Shown one piece after another: positions 8,616-16,938 of a DNA stretch of 39,379 bases. Below the pieces are notes generated by a model that worked only from the letters and a program-made list of their open reading frames with translations, had not been told where the DNA came from and did no database searches. The stretch covers positions 1 to 39,379 of the forward strand of contig CAYVTZ010000028.1 of NCBI GenBank assembly GCA_964454685.1, in the 5' to 3' direction. Source of the DNA: CAYVTZ01 sp964454685 (GTDB lineage: Bacteria > Bacillota > Clostridia > Christensenellales > Christensenellaceae). The position numbers were made by a program, and so were the translations under genes. Within the stretch, counting starts at the first letter, position 1, and each line of letters begins with the position of its first letter.

Positions 8616-9908
8616 ATGGCTGAAGAAAAATTAGTGATTCACGGAGGCATCCCGCTGCGAGGCAGCGTTGCGGTAACCGGCGCCAAAAACGCCGCAGTCG
8701 CAATTTTGCCCGCAACCATCCTGGCTCGCGGAATGTGCACCATCGAGAATCTGCCCACCATCGCCGATGTAAAGATCATCAAACGCATCTTGGCGGAGCT
8801 GGGCGCAGAAGTCTCCATGGAAAACGGTATGATGACGGTAGATACCACCAACATCAATTCCAGCAATGCCACCATGAGTCTCGTCAAGCGAATGCGCGCC
8901 TCGTATTATCTGATTGGTGCGCTTTTGTCGCGCTTTGGCTCAGCGGAAATCTTCCTGCCCGGCGGTTGCCAGATCGGCGAACGCCCCATTGATCAACATA
9001 TCAAAGGTATGGAGCTGATGGGCGCCACCATAAAAGTGGAATACGGCATGCTCAAGGCAAAAGCCCCGAACGGACTGCACGGCGCGGATATCTATTTGGA
9101 TATGGCGTCTGTGGGTGCCACCATCAACATCATGCTCGCCGCCGTGTGCGCGAAGGGTCACACCAGCATCGTCAACGCGGCAAAAGAACCGCATGTGGTC
9201 GACGTCGCAAATTTTCTAATGTGCATGGGCGCAAAAATCAAAGGTGCAGGCACAGATACCATCCGCATCACAGGGGTCGAAAAGCTGCACGGCTGCAATT
9301 ATTCTGTGATTCCCGATCAAATCGAAACCGGCACACTGATGATCGCGGCGGCGGCAACGCGCGGCGATGTGATCGTGCAAAACGTGATTCCCACACACAT
9401 GGAGGCGCTCTGCGCCAAGATGATTGAAATGGGCGTACACATCGAAGAAGGCGGAGACTATATCCGTGTTTCCTGTGATCACAGGCCCAAAGCCGTCAAC
9501 GTAAAAACGTTACCCTATCCGGGTTTCCCCACAGATTTGCAGCAACCGCTGACCGCCATGCTGTCCACCGCCGTTGGTACCAGCATGATCGTCGAAAGCA
9601 TTTTTGAATCCCGCTTCAAGCACATCAATGAAATTCGCCGTATGGGCGCAAGAATCACGACCAATGATCGCGTCGCCGTTGTAGAAGGCGTAGAAAAGCT
9701 CACGGGGGCTCCTGTGCGCGCCTCGGACTTGCGCGCCGGTGCAGCGCTGGTGGTTGCCGGATTGATGGCAGACGGCGTCACAGAGATTACAAACGTGAAA
9801 TACATTGACCGCGGATACGATCATTTAGAAGCCAAATTGGAAGGGTTGGGCGCACGCATCAGTCGGCAAGCCGTCGTCATCCCCGAAGAAGATGAAGATT
9901 TTTATTGA
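8616..9908 (+). CDS. murA: UDP-GlcNAc 1-carboxyvinyltransferase MurA
   Basis: First committed step of peptidoglycan synthesis: transfers enolpyruvate from PEP to UDP-GlcNAc in the cytosol. 430 residues, an EPSP-synthase-like fold. The N-terminal GAKNAA loop (K24, N25) and the LPGGCQIGERP loop are intact. C118 is the cysteine that fosfomycin alkylates, so the enzyme should be of the sensitive type. The C-terminus is acidic (EEDEDFY). An AGGA-type ribosome binding site precedes the ATG. It has its own promoter, a terminator directly behind it, and no operon partners. Only one MurA copy is seen in this window. Confidence 0.96.
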   Translation: MAEEKLVIHGGIPLRGSVAVTGAKNAAVAILPATILARGMCTIENLPTIADVKIIKRILAELGAEVSMENGMMTVDTTNINSSNATMSLVKRMRASYYLIGALLSRFGSAEIFLPGGCQIGERPIDQHIKGMELMGATIKVEYGMLKAKAPNGLHGADIYLDMASVGATINIMLAAVCAKGHTSIVNAAKEPHVVDVANFLMCMGAKIKGAGTDTIRITGVEKLHGCNYSVIPDQIETGTLMIAAAATRGDVIVQNVIPTHMEALCAKMIEMGVHIEEGGDYIRVSCDHRPKAVNVKTLPYPGFPTDLQQPLTAMLSTAVGTSMIVESIFESRFKHINEIRRMGARITTNDRVAVVEGVEKLTGAPVRASDLRAGAALVVAGLMADGVTEITNVKYIDRGYDHLEAKLEGLGARISRQAVVIPEEDEDFY

Positions 9909-9940
9909 TTCAGTCGTATTCACGCATTGTATCACTTATG

Positions 9941-9968
9941 CGGCCTGCAAACATGCAAGCCGTTTTTT
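9941..9968 (+). terminator. Rho-independent terminator of murA
   Basis: Arms CGGC-c-TGCA and TGCA-a-GCCG around an AACA loop, followed by six T. Confidence 0.87.
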
Positions 9969-10026
9969 ACTGTTTAAGCAAAATTCAAGTGCTGAAAAAC
10001 TCACATTTTGCAGCATGCCGTCAAGG

Positions 10027-10173
10027 TTATCCACACCCGTGTGAAAACGGCTTAGCAAAAAGGAAAATCCCAGTTATGCACGGGAAGATGTGCATAACTG
10101 CACCTCAAAAAAATCGCATCATGAAAGCATTTTTTGCTACCGCGCCGCGCTCGCGCAAGAAAAGTTATCCACA
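10027..10173. other. Cluster of DnaA-box-like sequences
   Basis: Two exact TTATCCACA boxes (10027-10035, 10165-10173, plus strand) and two TTATGCAC boxes facing each other (10074-10082 plus; 10089-10097 minus, an exact TTATGCACA). A fifth site, TGTGAAAAC at 10040-10048, is an 8/9 match on the minus strand. The bacterial consensus is TTATNCACA. This density in 150 bases is not expected by chance. It could be an origin-like or DnaA-titrating locus; no dnaA or dnaN is in the window. Confidence 0.55.
10071..10100. repeat. Inverted repeat with 11-bp arms
   Basis: CAGTTATGCAC (10071-10081) and GTGCATAACTG (10090-10100) are perfect inverted copies around an 8-base spacer. The arms contain the two head-to-head DnaA-like boxes. 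No T-tract follows, so it is not a terminator. Confidence 0.8.
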
Positions 10174-10418
10174 TTTGAGCATCTGTGCAGAAGGTGCCAA
10201 AATCCTCGTTTTCAAGGCGTTTTTGCAGCGTGAAAATCGGCTGGCGGGTCGGGCATGTTCATTTTGTCGCAGCGCTTGAACAAAACGCAAAAGTTTCACA
10301 ACTCACACCAATGATGCCGCAAAATTGCGCGCATGGCTTCTGCCATACACCGCGTCAAAAAAGAAGATGTCACACCCCTCCACCGGATGACACGATGCGC
10401 ATTTTTCCCATTCTATGA

Positions 10419-10434
10419 ATAATTCATGAATTAT
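10419..10434. promoter_or_regulatory. 16-bp perfect palindrome upstream of the Big_2 gene
   Basis: ATAATTCATGAATTAT is fully self-complementary. It lies about 120 bases before the start of the next gene and just upstream of a weak -10 (TATTAT/TATAAG, 10459-10468). It could be an operator; the regulator is unknown. Confidence 0.45.
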
Positions 10435-10556
10435 GGACGGTTTCATGCCGCAAAAGGGGTTATTATAAGAAAGAACAAATACTCGGCGCTTGTGCCGCAA
10501 TTCCAACAAAAATATCAGATCGCCATAGCGTCGCTGTGTGCAGACAGGGGTTTTAC

Positions 10557-13500
10557 ATGAATAAGAAGATTATTATTTTGATTGCGGTGCTGGTCGCCTT
10601 GGTGATTGCAGGCATTCTTGTGTTTGCGGGCGGAACCAAGCCGCAACCGGAAGAACCAAAACCCACCGCATCCGCATCCGTCTCCCCCACTAACGCCGAT
10701 ACGCTGGTCGCGCAGGAAGCAGGCACCTATACGCTTGGCAGCACCTATCGCACTGTGCAAATCAAGGCAGGTGGCATAACCCTTCAAGATGGCAGCGCAG
10801 ATGACATCACCGTGGACGCGTCGGTCGGCGATGGCGAAGTAACGCTGCTCAATGTCAAGGCAAAAAATCTTCGCGTATTAGGCGGCGGACAAAATTCCAT
10901 CAAATTGATGGGCAACAGCGCCTTTGACGCAGTCTATATTCAGCGCGTGGACGGGGTGGTTCGCGTATATGCCAAAGATGGCGTAGAGATTAAGGAAGCG
11001 TATGTAGAAGACGGCAGTGATGACGTTATTTTACAGGGGGCTTTCAACAATCTCTCGATTCAAGCAAGCGACATCGCAGTATCTGTGCGCGAAGGCAGCA
11101 AAATCGGCGCCTGCGTCGTCAACGGTTCAAAAACGCAGCTCACATTTGAAAAAGGCACAAAACTCGATCAAATTCTTGTATCGTCACAAACAAACGATAC
11201 AAAAATTTTGCTGGACGGCGAAGCACAAACCGTGGACATTGCAGGCAAGAATGTAAACACCTCTGTCAACGGCTCAGGCAAAATTACGAATTATCTGGTA
11301 AATACCGGCGCCATGGGCGGCGTGTTGCATGTGGAAGCAGCAGCGCGTGTGAACACCATTGCCAGCGAAGAGAAATTGCTGGTGACGGGCACAGGCAAAG
11401 TTCAAAAGATCATCGAACGGCAGGAATATCTGGTGTCTGCGCAGCAAACAACCACGCGCGAGATCAATCCGCAGCCCATCGTGAAAGACGCGCAAGGCAA
11501 TCCGGTGCCTAACCCATCCCGCGCACCGCAGCCCAGCGCTTCTCCCAGCGTTTCTCCCAGCGTTTCTCCCAGCAGTTCTCCCAGCGGTACACCGCAGCCC
11601 ACTGCAAAACCGACGGCAACGCCCGCACCGCAGCCCACACCGGTTGTTGTGCGTGTGCAAAGCATCTCCCTGTCGCCCTCGGACGTAACGCTCGCGCCCA
11701 AGGAGAAAGTACGGCTGTATGCGCAAATCGCCCCCTCTAATGCAACCGACCTGCGCGTTTCCTGGGCATCCGGCAACGAGGAGATCGCCACCGTCAATGA
11801 CAGCGGTATTGTCACCGCGCGTCAAGCGGGTTCGGTCAAAATCTATGCCAAAACAAAAGACGGTGGAAAAAGCGCGTTTGCCATCGTGCGTGTGGTGCAG
11901 CCGATCATCAATGTTAACGGAGTTCGTCTGGATCGCTCAGAGTCAAACCTGATGGTCGGCGAAACCCAACAGTTGACGGCAACCGTGCTGCCCGCCAACG
12001 CCTCCTACCGCAATGTGCGCTGGGAAAGCAGCGACACGAATGTTGCCACGGTTAACGATAAAGGTCTGATAACGGCAAAAGCCGCAGGCAAGGCGCGCAT
12101 CACGATACACACTTCGGATGGTGATTTCAAGGCAGCTTGCACGGTCACCGTGTCTCCGCAGCCCGTCCCCGTCACCGGTGTGACCTTGGATCAAACACAA
12201 CTCGCTCTGCTTGCGGGCGAGGGCGCACAGCTTACCGCCACCGTACAGCCGGAAAACGCGGACAACAAAACGGTGTCGTGGAGCAGCAGCAATCCCGCCA
12301 TCGCTGCGGTAGACGCGCAAGGCAAAGTCGCCGCCATATCGGCAGGGCAAGCCACCATCACCGTAACGACGCAAGACAGTGGCAAAACAGCAACTTGCAC
12401 GGTCACCGTGTCTCCGCAGCCCGTCCCCGTCACCGGTGTGACCTTGGATCAAACACAACTCGCTCTGCTTGCGGGCGAGGGCGCACAGCTTACCGCCACC
12501 GTACAGCCGGAAAACGCGGACAACAAAACGGTGTCGTGGAGCAGCAGCAATCCCGCCATCGCTGCGGTAGACGCGCAAGGCAAAGTCGCCGCCATATCGG
12601 CAGGGCAAGCCACCATCACCGTAACGACGCAAGACAGTGGCAAAACAGCAACTTGCACAGTGCAGATAACGGCGCCGCGTCAACTGGTTTGGGATGGAAC
12701 AACACCATCTGCCACGCCCGCATGGTATCAAGCAAGCGGCGACCGGGTGGTAATTGGAGACGCACAGGCATTGGCTTGGTTTGCCGCGCAGGTAAACAGC
12801 GGAGTCTCCTTCTCAGGGAAAACCGTGTCCTTTGATCTGGGCGAGGAAAGCAAAATCTTGAATCTAAACGCACAGGAATGGACGCCCATCGGCTTTGGCA
12901 CAGCATCATTTGACGGCATATTCGATGGAAGCGGCATCACGGTCACGCAGTTAAAGCAGGATATCAGCGACGGATTTAGCGGGCTGTTTGGTCGTGTACG
13001 CGGTGCAACTTTGCGCAATATCACGCTTGAGGATGGTAACATCACATTGCGCGAATCGGCGCAAGGCGGCGCCATTGCAGGTCTCGTGTTAGAAGGCACC
13101 ACCGTCGAAAATTGCACGGCAGCAGGCAAGATGGAAGCGGTCGCATTGCCGGATCGCAAAAACGCAGGAGTCGGTGGCTTGGTCGGCGTGATTGCGGCAG
13201 AGAGCGAATCCACCGCCACAGTCAAGCTGTCCGGCTGTATCAGCAATATGCTGATCTCCGCGGAGGGTTCCGGCAATTACGCAGGCGGCATGGTCGGGCG
13301 CACAGATGGCGCGCGCAAATTCCCCATCCAAATCATGCAAAACAGCAACCAAGGCAATATACAGGCAAAAAGTATTGCAGGCGGCATGGTCGGTCAAGCC
13401 GTAAATACAGACTCCGCAGGCATGAGGATCGAGCAGTGCGTCAATACCGGCGATATCAGCGGTATCGGTCAGGATGGTCAGGCGGGTGGCATACTGGGCA

Positions 13501-13925
13501 GCGCGTCAAAAAACACAACAATCGCTGACTGCTATAACACGGGTCGCATCACGGGGCAAATTGCTGCGGGCGGCATTTGCGGTGCCGATGAGTCGGGCGA
13601 TTTAATTGTGCGCAACAGCTATCATGCAGGTGCTGCGGTGTGTCCGTCCGATCAAAAATCGGCAGGCATCGTGGGCGAAAGCGCATCCGTGGACTTAAAG
13701 CACTATGCCGTGGATCTATATTTGCAAGGCAGCGCCGCCGGTGCGCTGTATGAAGGTGTGGATAAAACGTTGCAGCCGGATGTCGCAGGCTCTTTGCAAG
13801 CTTTGTCCAAAGACGAGCTGCAAGGCGCCGCAGGTCTGCTCAACAACAATCAAACAACCGGCGTATGGCGCGCTGCAAAGGCCGGTGAAAACGGCGGCTT
13901 CCCTGTTTTAACATGGCAAAAATAA
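10557..13925 (+). CDS. Membrane-anchored Big_2/GLUG surface protein
   Basis: Large secreted protein of 1122 residues, probably an adhesin or wall-associated structural protein. Residues 4-25 form a signal anchor, followed by a Pro/Glu-rich stretch. About 50-290 is beta-rich with regularly spaced Val/Ile, suggesting a parallel beta-helix. A Ser/Pro/Thr-rich linker follows (about 314-361), then four bacterial Ig-like Big_2 domains (about 362-705, hallmark WSSSNPAIAAVDAQGKV). The last two are exact copies. The C-terminal part (about 800-1060) has GLUG-type repeats such as GGLVG and GGMVG. There is no LPXTG motif. ATG 10557 is chosen because AGGGG lies 6 bases upstream. No cognate enzyme domain is visible; binding partners are unknown. 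Confidence 0.85.
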   Translation: MNKKIIILIAVLVALVIAGILVFAGGTKPQPEEPKPTASASVSPTNADTLVAQEAGTYTLGSTYRTVQIKAGGITLQDGSADDITVDASVGDGEVTLLNVKAKNLRVLGGGQNSIKLMGNSAFDAVYIQRVDGVVRVYAKDGVEIKEAYVEDGSDDVILQGAFNNLSIQASDIAVSVREGSKIGACVVNGSKTQLTFEKGTKLDQILVSSQTNDTKILLDGEAQTVDIAGKNVNTSVNGSGKITNYLVNTGAMGGVLHVEAAARVNTIASEEKLLVTGTGKVQKIIERQEYLVSAQQTTTREINPQPIVKDAQGNPVPNPSRAPQPSASPSVSPSVSPSSSPSGTPQPTAKPTATPAPQPTPVVVRVQSISLSPSDVTLAPKEKVRLYAQIAPSNATDLRVSWASGNEEIATVNDSGIVTARQAGSVKIYAKTKDGGKSAFAIVRVVQPIINVNGVRLDRSESNLMVGETQQLTATVLPANASYRNVRWESSDTNVATVNDKGLITAKAAGKARITIHTSDGDFKAACTVTVSPQPVPVTGVTLDQTQLALLAGEGAQLTATVQPENADNKTVSWSSSNPAIAAVDAQGKVAAISAGQATITVTTQDSGKTATCTVTVSPQPVPVTGVTLDQTQLALLAGEGAQLTATVQPENADNKTVSWSSSNPAIAAVDAQGKVAAISAGQATITVTTQDSGKTATCTVQITAPRQLVWDGTTPSATPAWYQASGDRVVIGDAQALAWFAAQVNSGVSFSGKTVSFDLGEESKILNLNAQEWTPIGFGTASFDGIFDGSGITVTQLKQDISDGFSGLFGRVRGATLRNITLEDGNITLRESAQGGAIAGLVLEGTTVENCTAAGKMEAVALPDRKNAGVGGLVGVIAAESESTATVKLSGCISNMLISAEGSGNYAGGMVGRTDGARKFPIQIMQNSNQGNIQAKSIAGGMVGQAVNTDSAGMRIEQCVNTGDISGIGQDGQAGGILGSASKNTTIADCYNTGRITGQIAAGGICGADESGDLIVRNSYHAGAAVCPSDQKSAGIVGESASVDLKHYAVDLYLQGSAAGALYEGVDKTLQPDVAGSLQALSKDELQGAAGLLNNNQTTGVWRAAKAGENGGFPVLTWQK
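11532..11587 (+). repeat. Short 12-bp tandem repeats coding a Ser/Pro linker
   Basis: About five near-identical units of CCCAGCGTTTCT encode SPSV-type residues in the linker before the Big_2 domains. Such repeats can change copy number by slippage without a frameshift, because the unit is a multiple of three. Confidence 0.75.
12136..12651 (+). repeat. Exact tandem duplication, 2 x 258 bp
   Basis: Bases 12136-12393 and 12394-12651 are identical at every position I compared, and the identity runs 7 bases beyond. Each unit encodes one complete 86-residue Big_2 domain. No synonymous change separates the copies, so the duplication is very recent or is kept uniform by recombination. Confidence 0.93.
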
Positions 13926-14098
13926 GTGCTCGTACGGCGTCGTCGCCCTGTCTCAGCATGCGCTCGCTTTTTGCGTCTGGGGCAGGGTGCACAGCCCTCG
14001 CCAACTCCATCGTATTCGCATCCTCCTCACAACAATTTAACCTGTCTGTTGAAAAAAAACATCTTTTGTGGAAAACCGTGCAATTCACAGAAAATTAA

Positions 14099-14127
14099 TG
14101 ATTACTTTTCGCGCACGGTGCTATAAT
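14099..14127 (+). promoter_or_regulatory. Promoter of the FN3-like protein gene
   Basis: A perfect TATAAT (14122-14127) with a weak -35, TGATTA (14099-14104), 17 bases upstream. The transcript would start near 14134, inside the inverted repeat that follows. Confidence 0.6.
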
Positions 14128-14128
14128 T

Positions 14129-14159
14129 ATTACAAATACATGGGAAGTGTATTTGTAAT
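14129..14159 (+). promoter_or_regulatory. 12-bp-arm inverted repeat at the mRNA 5' end
   Basis: ATTACAAATACA (14129-14140) and TGTATTTGTAAT (14148-14159) are perfect inverted copies around 7 bases. The repeat sits between the -10 element and the ribosome binding site (AAGGAGG, 14168-14174). It is either an operator at the start of transcription or a 5' stem-loop that stabilises the message. Confidence 0.6.
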
Positions 14160-14181
14160 TTATCCCCAAGGAGGTTTTTCT

Positions 14182-15300
14182 ATGAAGAAAGTTAAATTTT
14201 TTGCGGTCATTGCATTGGTTGCTATTATGGTATTTGCAATGATTCCTGCGGTGGGCATGGCTGCCGCGCCTGCACCCATCAACGTAAAACTCTACTTTAT
14301 TGACGCAAAAAGTAAACCCCTCGCTCCTCCGAATACAAAAGTGTCTTACAAGATCACGACAAATCTGGGAACACCCAATGCGCGCCAGTATGTTCTGGAC
14401 AAAAAGGGTATCTGCACGATCAACGCGAATCAAGATAAGAACATGCTTTCGGACACTGTCATGACGATTGGGCTGTATACCACAGGCAACACGCTGAAAG
14501 CAAAGTCCAACTTTGTGTTTCCGGTAACAGGCAGAACCTATACCACCGGACAGCCGGATCCGCGTTATCAGGGCGCTTATAGCATCGAGATTACGCGGCC
14601 CATGCAAACCTATTATGTAATGGTCATGCTGGATGCCAAAGGAAAAATGCGTCCGGTCAATGTTTCTGAAACACCCTTTATGATGGCAGAAGCAAATGGC
14701 ACAGAAGACGTTGGCGCATGGGTATCGCGGAGCGTTCCCACACCGACGGGATTGACGGTTGATGTCGCGCGCGGCGGCAAGCTGGAAGTAGGCGTGAAGT
14801 TCATGCGTTCCGGTAACGACGATGTCAGCTATGAAATCTGGAGAAAGCCGGAAGGTGGCTCTTACAAGCTGGTCAACACGCAGGGTAACACCTATTTCGT
14901 TGACAAAACCGTAACGCCCGGCACTCGTTACAGCTACAAAGTCCGTGCCTTCATCGAAAGCTACGGCGTAAAAACCTACTCCAAATTCACTGCTCCGGAG
15001 GGCGTCAGAGTACAGTTGGTGCGTCCGGCCATTCAGGCTGACAGCAAATGGATGGGTATCTTCGGCGCTGATGTCGTTCGCATCGGCAAGGTGAATGGTG
15101 CACAAGGTTATGAAGTCTATGTCAGCGACAATGGTGGCAAAAGCTTCAAAGCTGTCACAAAGAATGCCGGCACAAGTGTCCTCATCTTCCACACCAAATT
15201 GAATCCGGATCGTTTATACAAGGTTCGCGCATACACCATGGTGAATGGCGAAAGATGGTATTCTCCGGAAAGAACCGTCAAAGTTCATGTTGTAGAGTAA
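14182..15300 (+). CDS. Secreted fibronectin type III-like protein
   Basis: A 372-residue exported protein. A classical signal peptide (1-29) ends in an AAA/AP cleavage region. Residues about 30-190 form a beta-rich domain I do not recognise. Residues about 195-285 look like a fibronectin type III domain (YEIWRKPEGGSYKLV ... YSYKVRAFIE), and about 286-372 like a second one (YEVYVSDNGGKSFKAV ... YKVRAYTMVNG). There is no sorting signal or membrane anchor, so it is probably released or bound non-covalently. The AAGGAGG with 7-base spacing makes the ATG at 14182 clear; codon use and expression signals suggest a well-expressed gene. It follows the Big_2 protein gene but has its own promoter. Confidence 0.82.
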   Translation: MKKVKFFAVIALVAIMVFAMIPAVGMAAAPAPINVKLYFIDAKSKPLAPPNTKVSYKITTNLGTPNARQYVLDKKGICTINANQDKNMLSDTVMTIGLYTTGNTLKAKSNFVFPVTGRTYTTGQPDPRYQGAYSIEITRPMQTYYVMVMLDAKGKMRPVNVSETPFMMAEANGTEDVGAWVSRSVPTPTGLTVDVARGGKLEVGVKFMRSGNDDVSYEIWRKPEGGSYKLVNTQGNTYFVDKTVTPGTRYSYKVRAFIESYGVKTYSKFTAPEGVRVQLVRPAIQADSKWMGIFGADVVRIGKVNGAQGYEVYVSDNGGKSFKAVTKNAGTSVLIFHTKLNPDRLYKVRAYTMVNGERWYSPERTVKVHVVE

Positions 15301-15321
15301 TACAAAAAATCATGAACGATT

Positions 15322-15351
15322 AAAAGGATCGCATCACGCGATCCTTTTTTT
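15322..15351. terminator. Bidirectional terminator
   Basis: AAAGGATCGC and GCGATCCTTT around a 5-base loop, with T-runs on both strands. It ends the FN3-like gene on the plus strand and can stop the minus-strand metA-cysK unit. Confidence 0.9.
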
Positions 15352-15559
15352 GTAGTAAAGTCCGTTGTCTGTTGCATTCAACCCATGTGCCCTGTTTTCA
15401 GCGCTGATCGGTTTGGCAATCATTAGAGATGCTCCCTTGCCCCCCGACGAACATTGCAAACCCATCGAAGCAGTGCTCACGGTAAAACGCACCGCTAAGC
15501 ACACAAAAAGAAGGCTCATGCGCGCCGACCTTGCAATACGTTCCGATGCACACATCCCC

Positions 15560-16006
15560 TCAGTTGGTTCGATCAATCATACGTTTATTGCGCAATGCAA
15601 ACACAAACACGGGCGTCAAAAAAATCAGCAGCACACTAAAGCAAAAACAGATGACATATTGCGGTGTGCGTGCGCGGTATACAAAGAAGTTGTTGAGCTG
15701 CAAGAAAAAATAAAACGCAATGCTAACGCATAGCAATGCAAAAAAAAGCGGAGGCATCGCCGTGAGTAATGTAACGCCGGATGCGGCGTGGTAGCCAATC
15801 GCCAATGCAACGAGCGCGCCGCTCAGCACCGGCAACAAAATATGCAGGCAAAGCCGTCCGACCAAGCGCCCATATAAAAACAGGCTGGCAATGGGAATCC
15901 ACGCAAGCCACGCGCGCGCAACCCCGGCGCGTCTGCACATGCAAAACACGCCAAACGCAAACAGCAGATGCAACGCAAGCGCAACCACCGGCCCAAACAT
16001 TCCCAT
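15560..16006 (-). CDS. Hypothetical membrane protein, four predicted segments
   Basis: 148 residues, very hydrophobic, with about four membrane segments (near 4-22, 48-70, 76-98 and 112-134). A short cytoplasmic or periplasmic loop reads RAWLAWIPIASLFLYGRL, a pattern common in small Clostridial membrane proteins of unknown function. I do not recognise a family. The ATG at 16006 is preferred over TTG at 16012 because AGAGG lies 7 bases before it. It starts 23 bases after the cysK stop, so it is probably the third gene of the metA-cysK transcript. That does not prove a role in sulfur metabolism. Confidence 0.7.
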   Translation of the reverse strand: MGMFGPVVALALHLLFAFGVFCMCRRAGVARAWLAWIPIASLFLYGRLVGRLCLHILLPVLSGALVALAIGYHAASGVTLLTAMPPLFFALLCVSIAFYFFLQLNNFFVYRARTPQYVICFCFSVLLIFLTPVFVFALRNKRMIDRTN

Positions 16007-16029
16007 AGCCAACCCTCTCTGTTTTTGTA

Positions 16030-16938
16030 TTATTTCGTCGTGTCAAACAATCCGGTAGACAGATAACGTTCGCCCGTGTCCGGCAGAATAACAACAATAT
16101 TTTTGCCCGCCTCGCGCTTGGCAATCTGCATTGCCGCATACATGGCAGCGCCGGATGATACGCCGCACAGCAGTCCTTCTTTGCGAGAAAGCAGTCTTGC
16201 TGTGGCATAGGCATCGTCGCTGGAGACGGTGATGACCTCGTCGATCACATCACGGTTCAGTAGCTTGGGTACAAAACCCGCACCAATCCCCTGAATCTTG
16301 TGTGGGGCCGGGCTGCCGCCTGAAAGCACAGGGCTTTCCTTTGGCTCCACCGCAACAATGCGCACCCCCGGAATCTGTGCCTTCAGCACTTCCCCGCAAC
16401 CGGTGATGGTTCCGCCGGTGCCCACACCCGCCACAAAGCAGTCCACTTTGCCATCCATCGCTTCGATGATTTCCGGCGCGGTGGTTTCGCGGTGTGCCTG
16501 CGCATTTGCAGGGTTTTCGAATTGGTTGGGCATATAAGCGCCGCGCATCTCACACAGTTCCTTTGCACGGTTGATTGCGCCGCGCATTCCTTCTGCCGCG
16601 GGAGTCAAAACCAGCTCTGCGCCAAGTGCCGCAAGCAGACTGCGCCGCTCAAGGCTCATGGATTCCGGCATCGTCAAAATCAATTTGATGCCCAGGCAGG
16701 TGCAGATATACGCCAGCGCAATGCCGGTGTTGCCGCTGGTAGGTTCTACCACGATGGTGTCTTGCTTAATCAGCCCGCGCCGGATGCCATCTTGTACCAT
16801 ATACAACGCAGCGCGATCCTTCACACTGCCCTGCGGGTTAAAAGATTCCAGCTTTGCAAAGATGCCGCTTTGCACATTCTTGCATTCGAGTATCGGCGTT
16901 TTGCCAATCAGATCGGTCAATTTTTCAGCGAATTTCAT
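16030..16938 (-). CDS. cysK: Cysteine synthase (O-acetylserine sulfhydrylase)
   Basis: PLP enzyme that makes cysteine from O-acetylserine and sulfide. 302 residues. The PLP lysine is K40 in GSVKDRA; the substrate loop TSGNTG is at 67-72, the phosphate-binding GTGGT at 173-177, and the serine facing the pyridine nitrogen lies in GVSSGAA (about 259-265). Length and motifs fit CysK rather than cystathionine beta-synthase, as there is no CBS domain. Its start overlaps the end of metA by 14 bases, so the two are translationally coupled. The substrate supplier, cysE, is divergently transcribed nearby. Confidence 0.95.
   Translation of the reverse strand: MKFAEKLTDLIGKTPILECKNVQSGIFAKLESFNPQGSVKDRAALYMVQDGIRRGLIKQDTIVVEPTSGNTGIALAYICTCLGIKLILTMPESMSLERRSLLAALGAELVLTPAAEGMRGAINRAKELCEMRGAYMPNQFENPANAQAHRETTAPEIIEAMDGKVDCFVAGVGTGGTITGCGEVLKAQIPGVRIVAVEPKESPVLSGGSPAPHKIQGIGAGFVPKLLNRDVIDEVITVSSDDAYATARLLSRKEGLLCGVSSGAAMYAAMQIAKREAGKNIVVILPDTGERYLSTGLFDTTK

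Larger units (their letters stand above)
9909..10556. other. Long non-coding gap after murA
   Basis: This 648-base stretch holds the murA terminator (9941-9968), a cluster of DnaA-box-like sites (10027-10173), an 11-bp-arm inverted repeat (10071-10100) and a 16-bp palindrome (10419-10434). The short plus-strand frames here have no plausible ribosome binding sites and run through these motifs. Confidence 0.7.

Noticed and set aside
9970..10500. Calling the gap a chromosomal origin (oriC)
   Set aside because: DnaA boxes are present, but no dnaA/dnaN, no clear AT-rich unwinding stretch and no skew data; only a cluster is reported.
11943..12731. Long minus-strand frame opposite the Big_2 domains
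   Set aside because: It is the antisense shadow of the repeated Big_2 coding sequence and repeats with it.
15334..15576. 80-codon minus-strand frame with a hydrophobic stretch
   Set aside because: It overlaps the end of the membrane protein gene and runs into the bidirectional terminator; the ribosome binding sites are poor.
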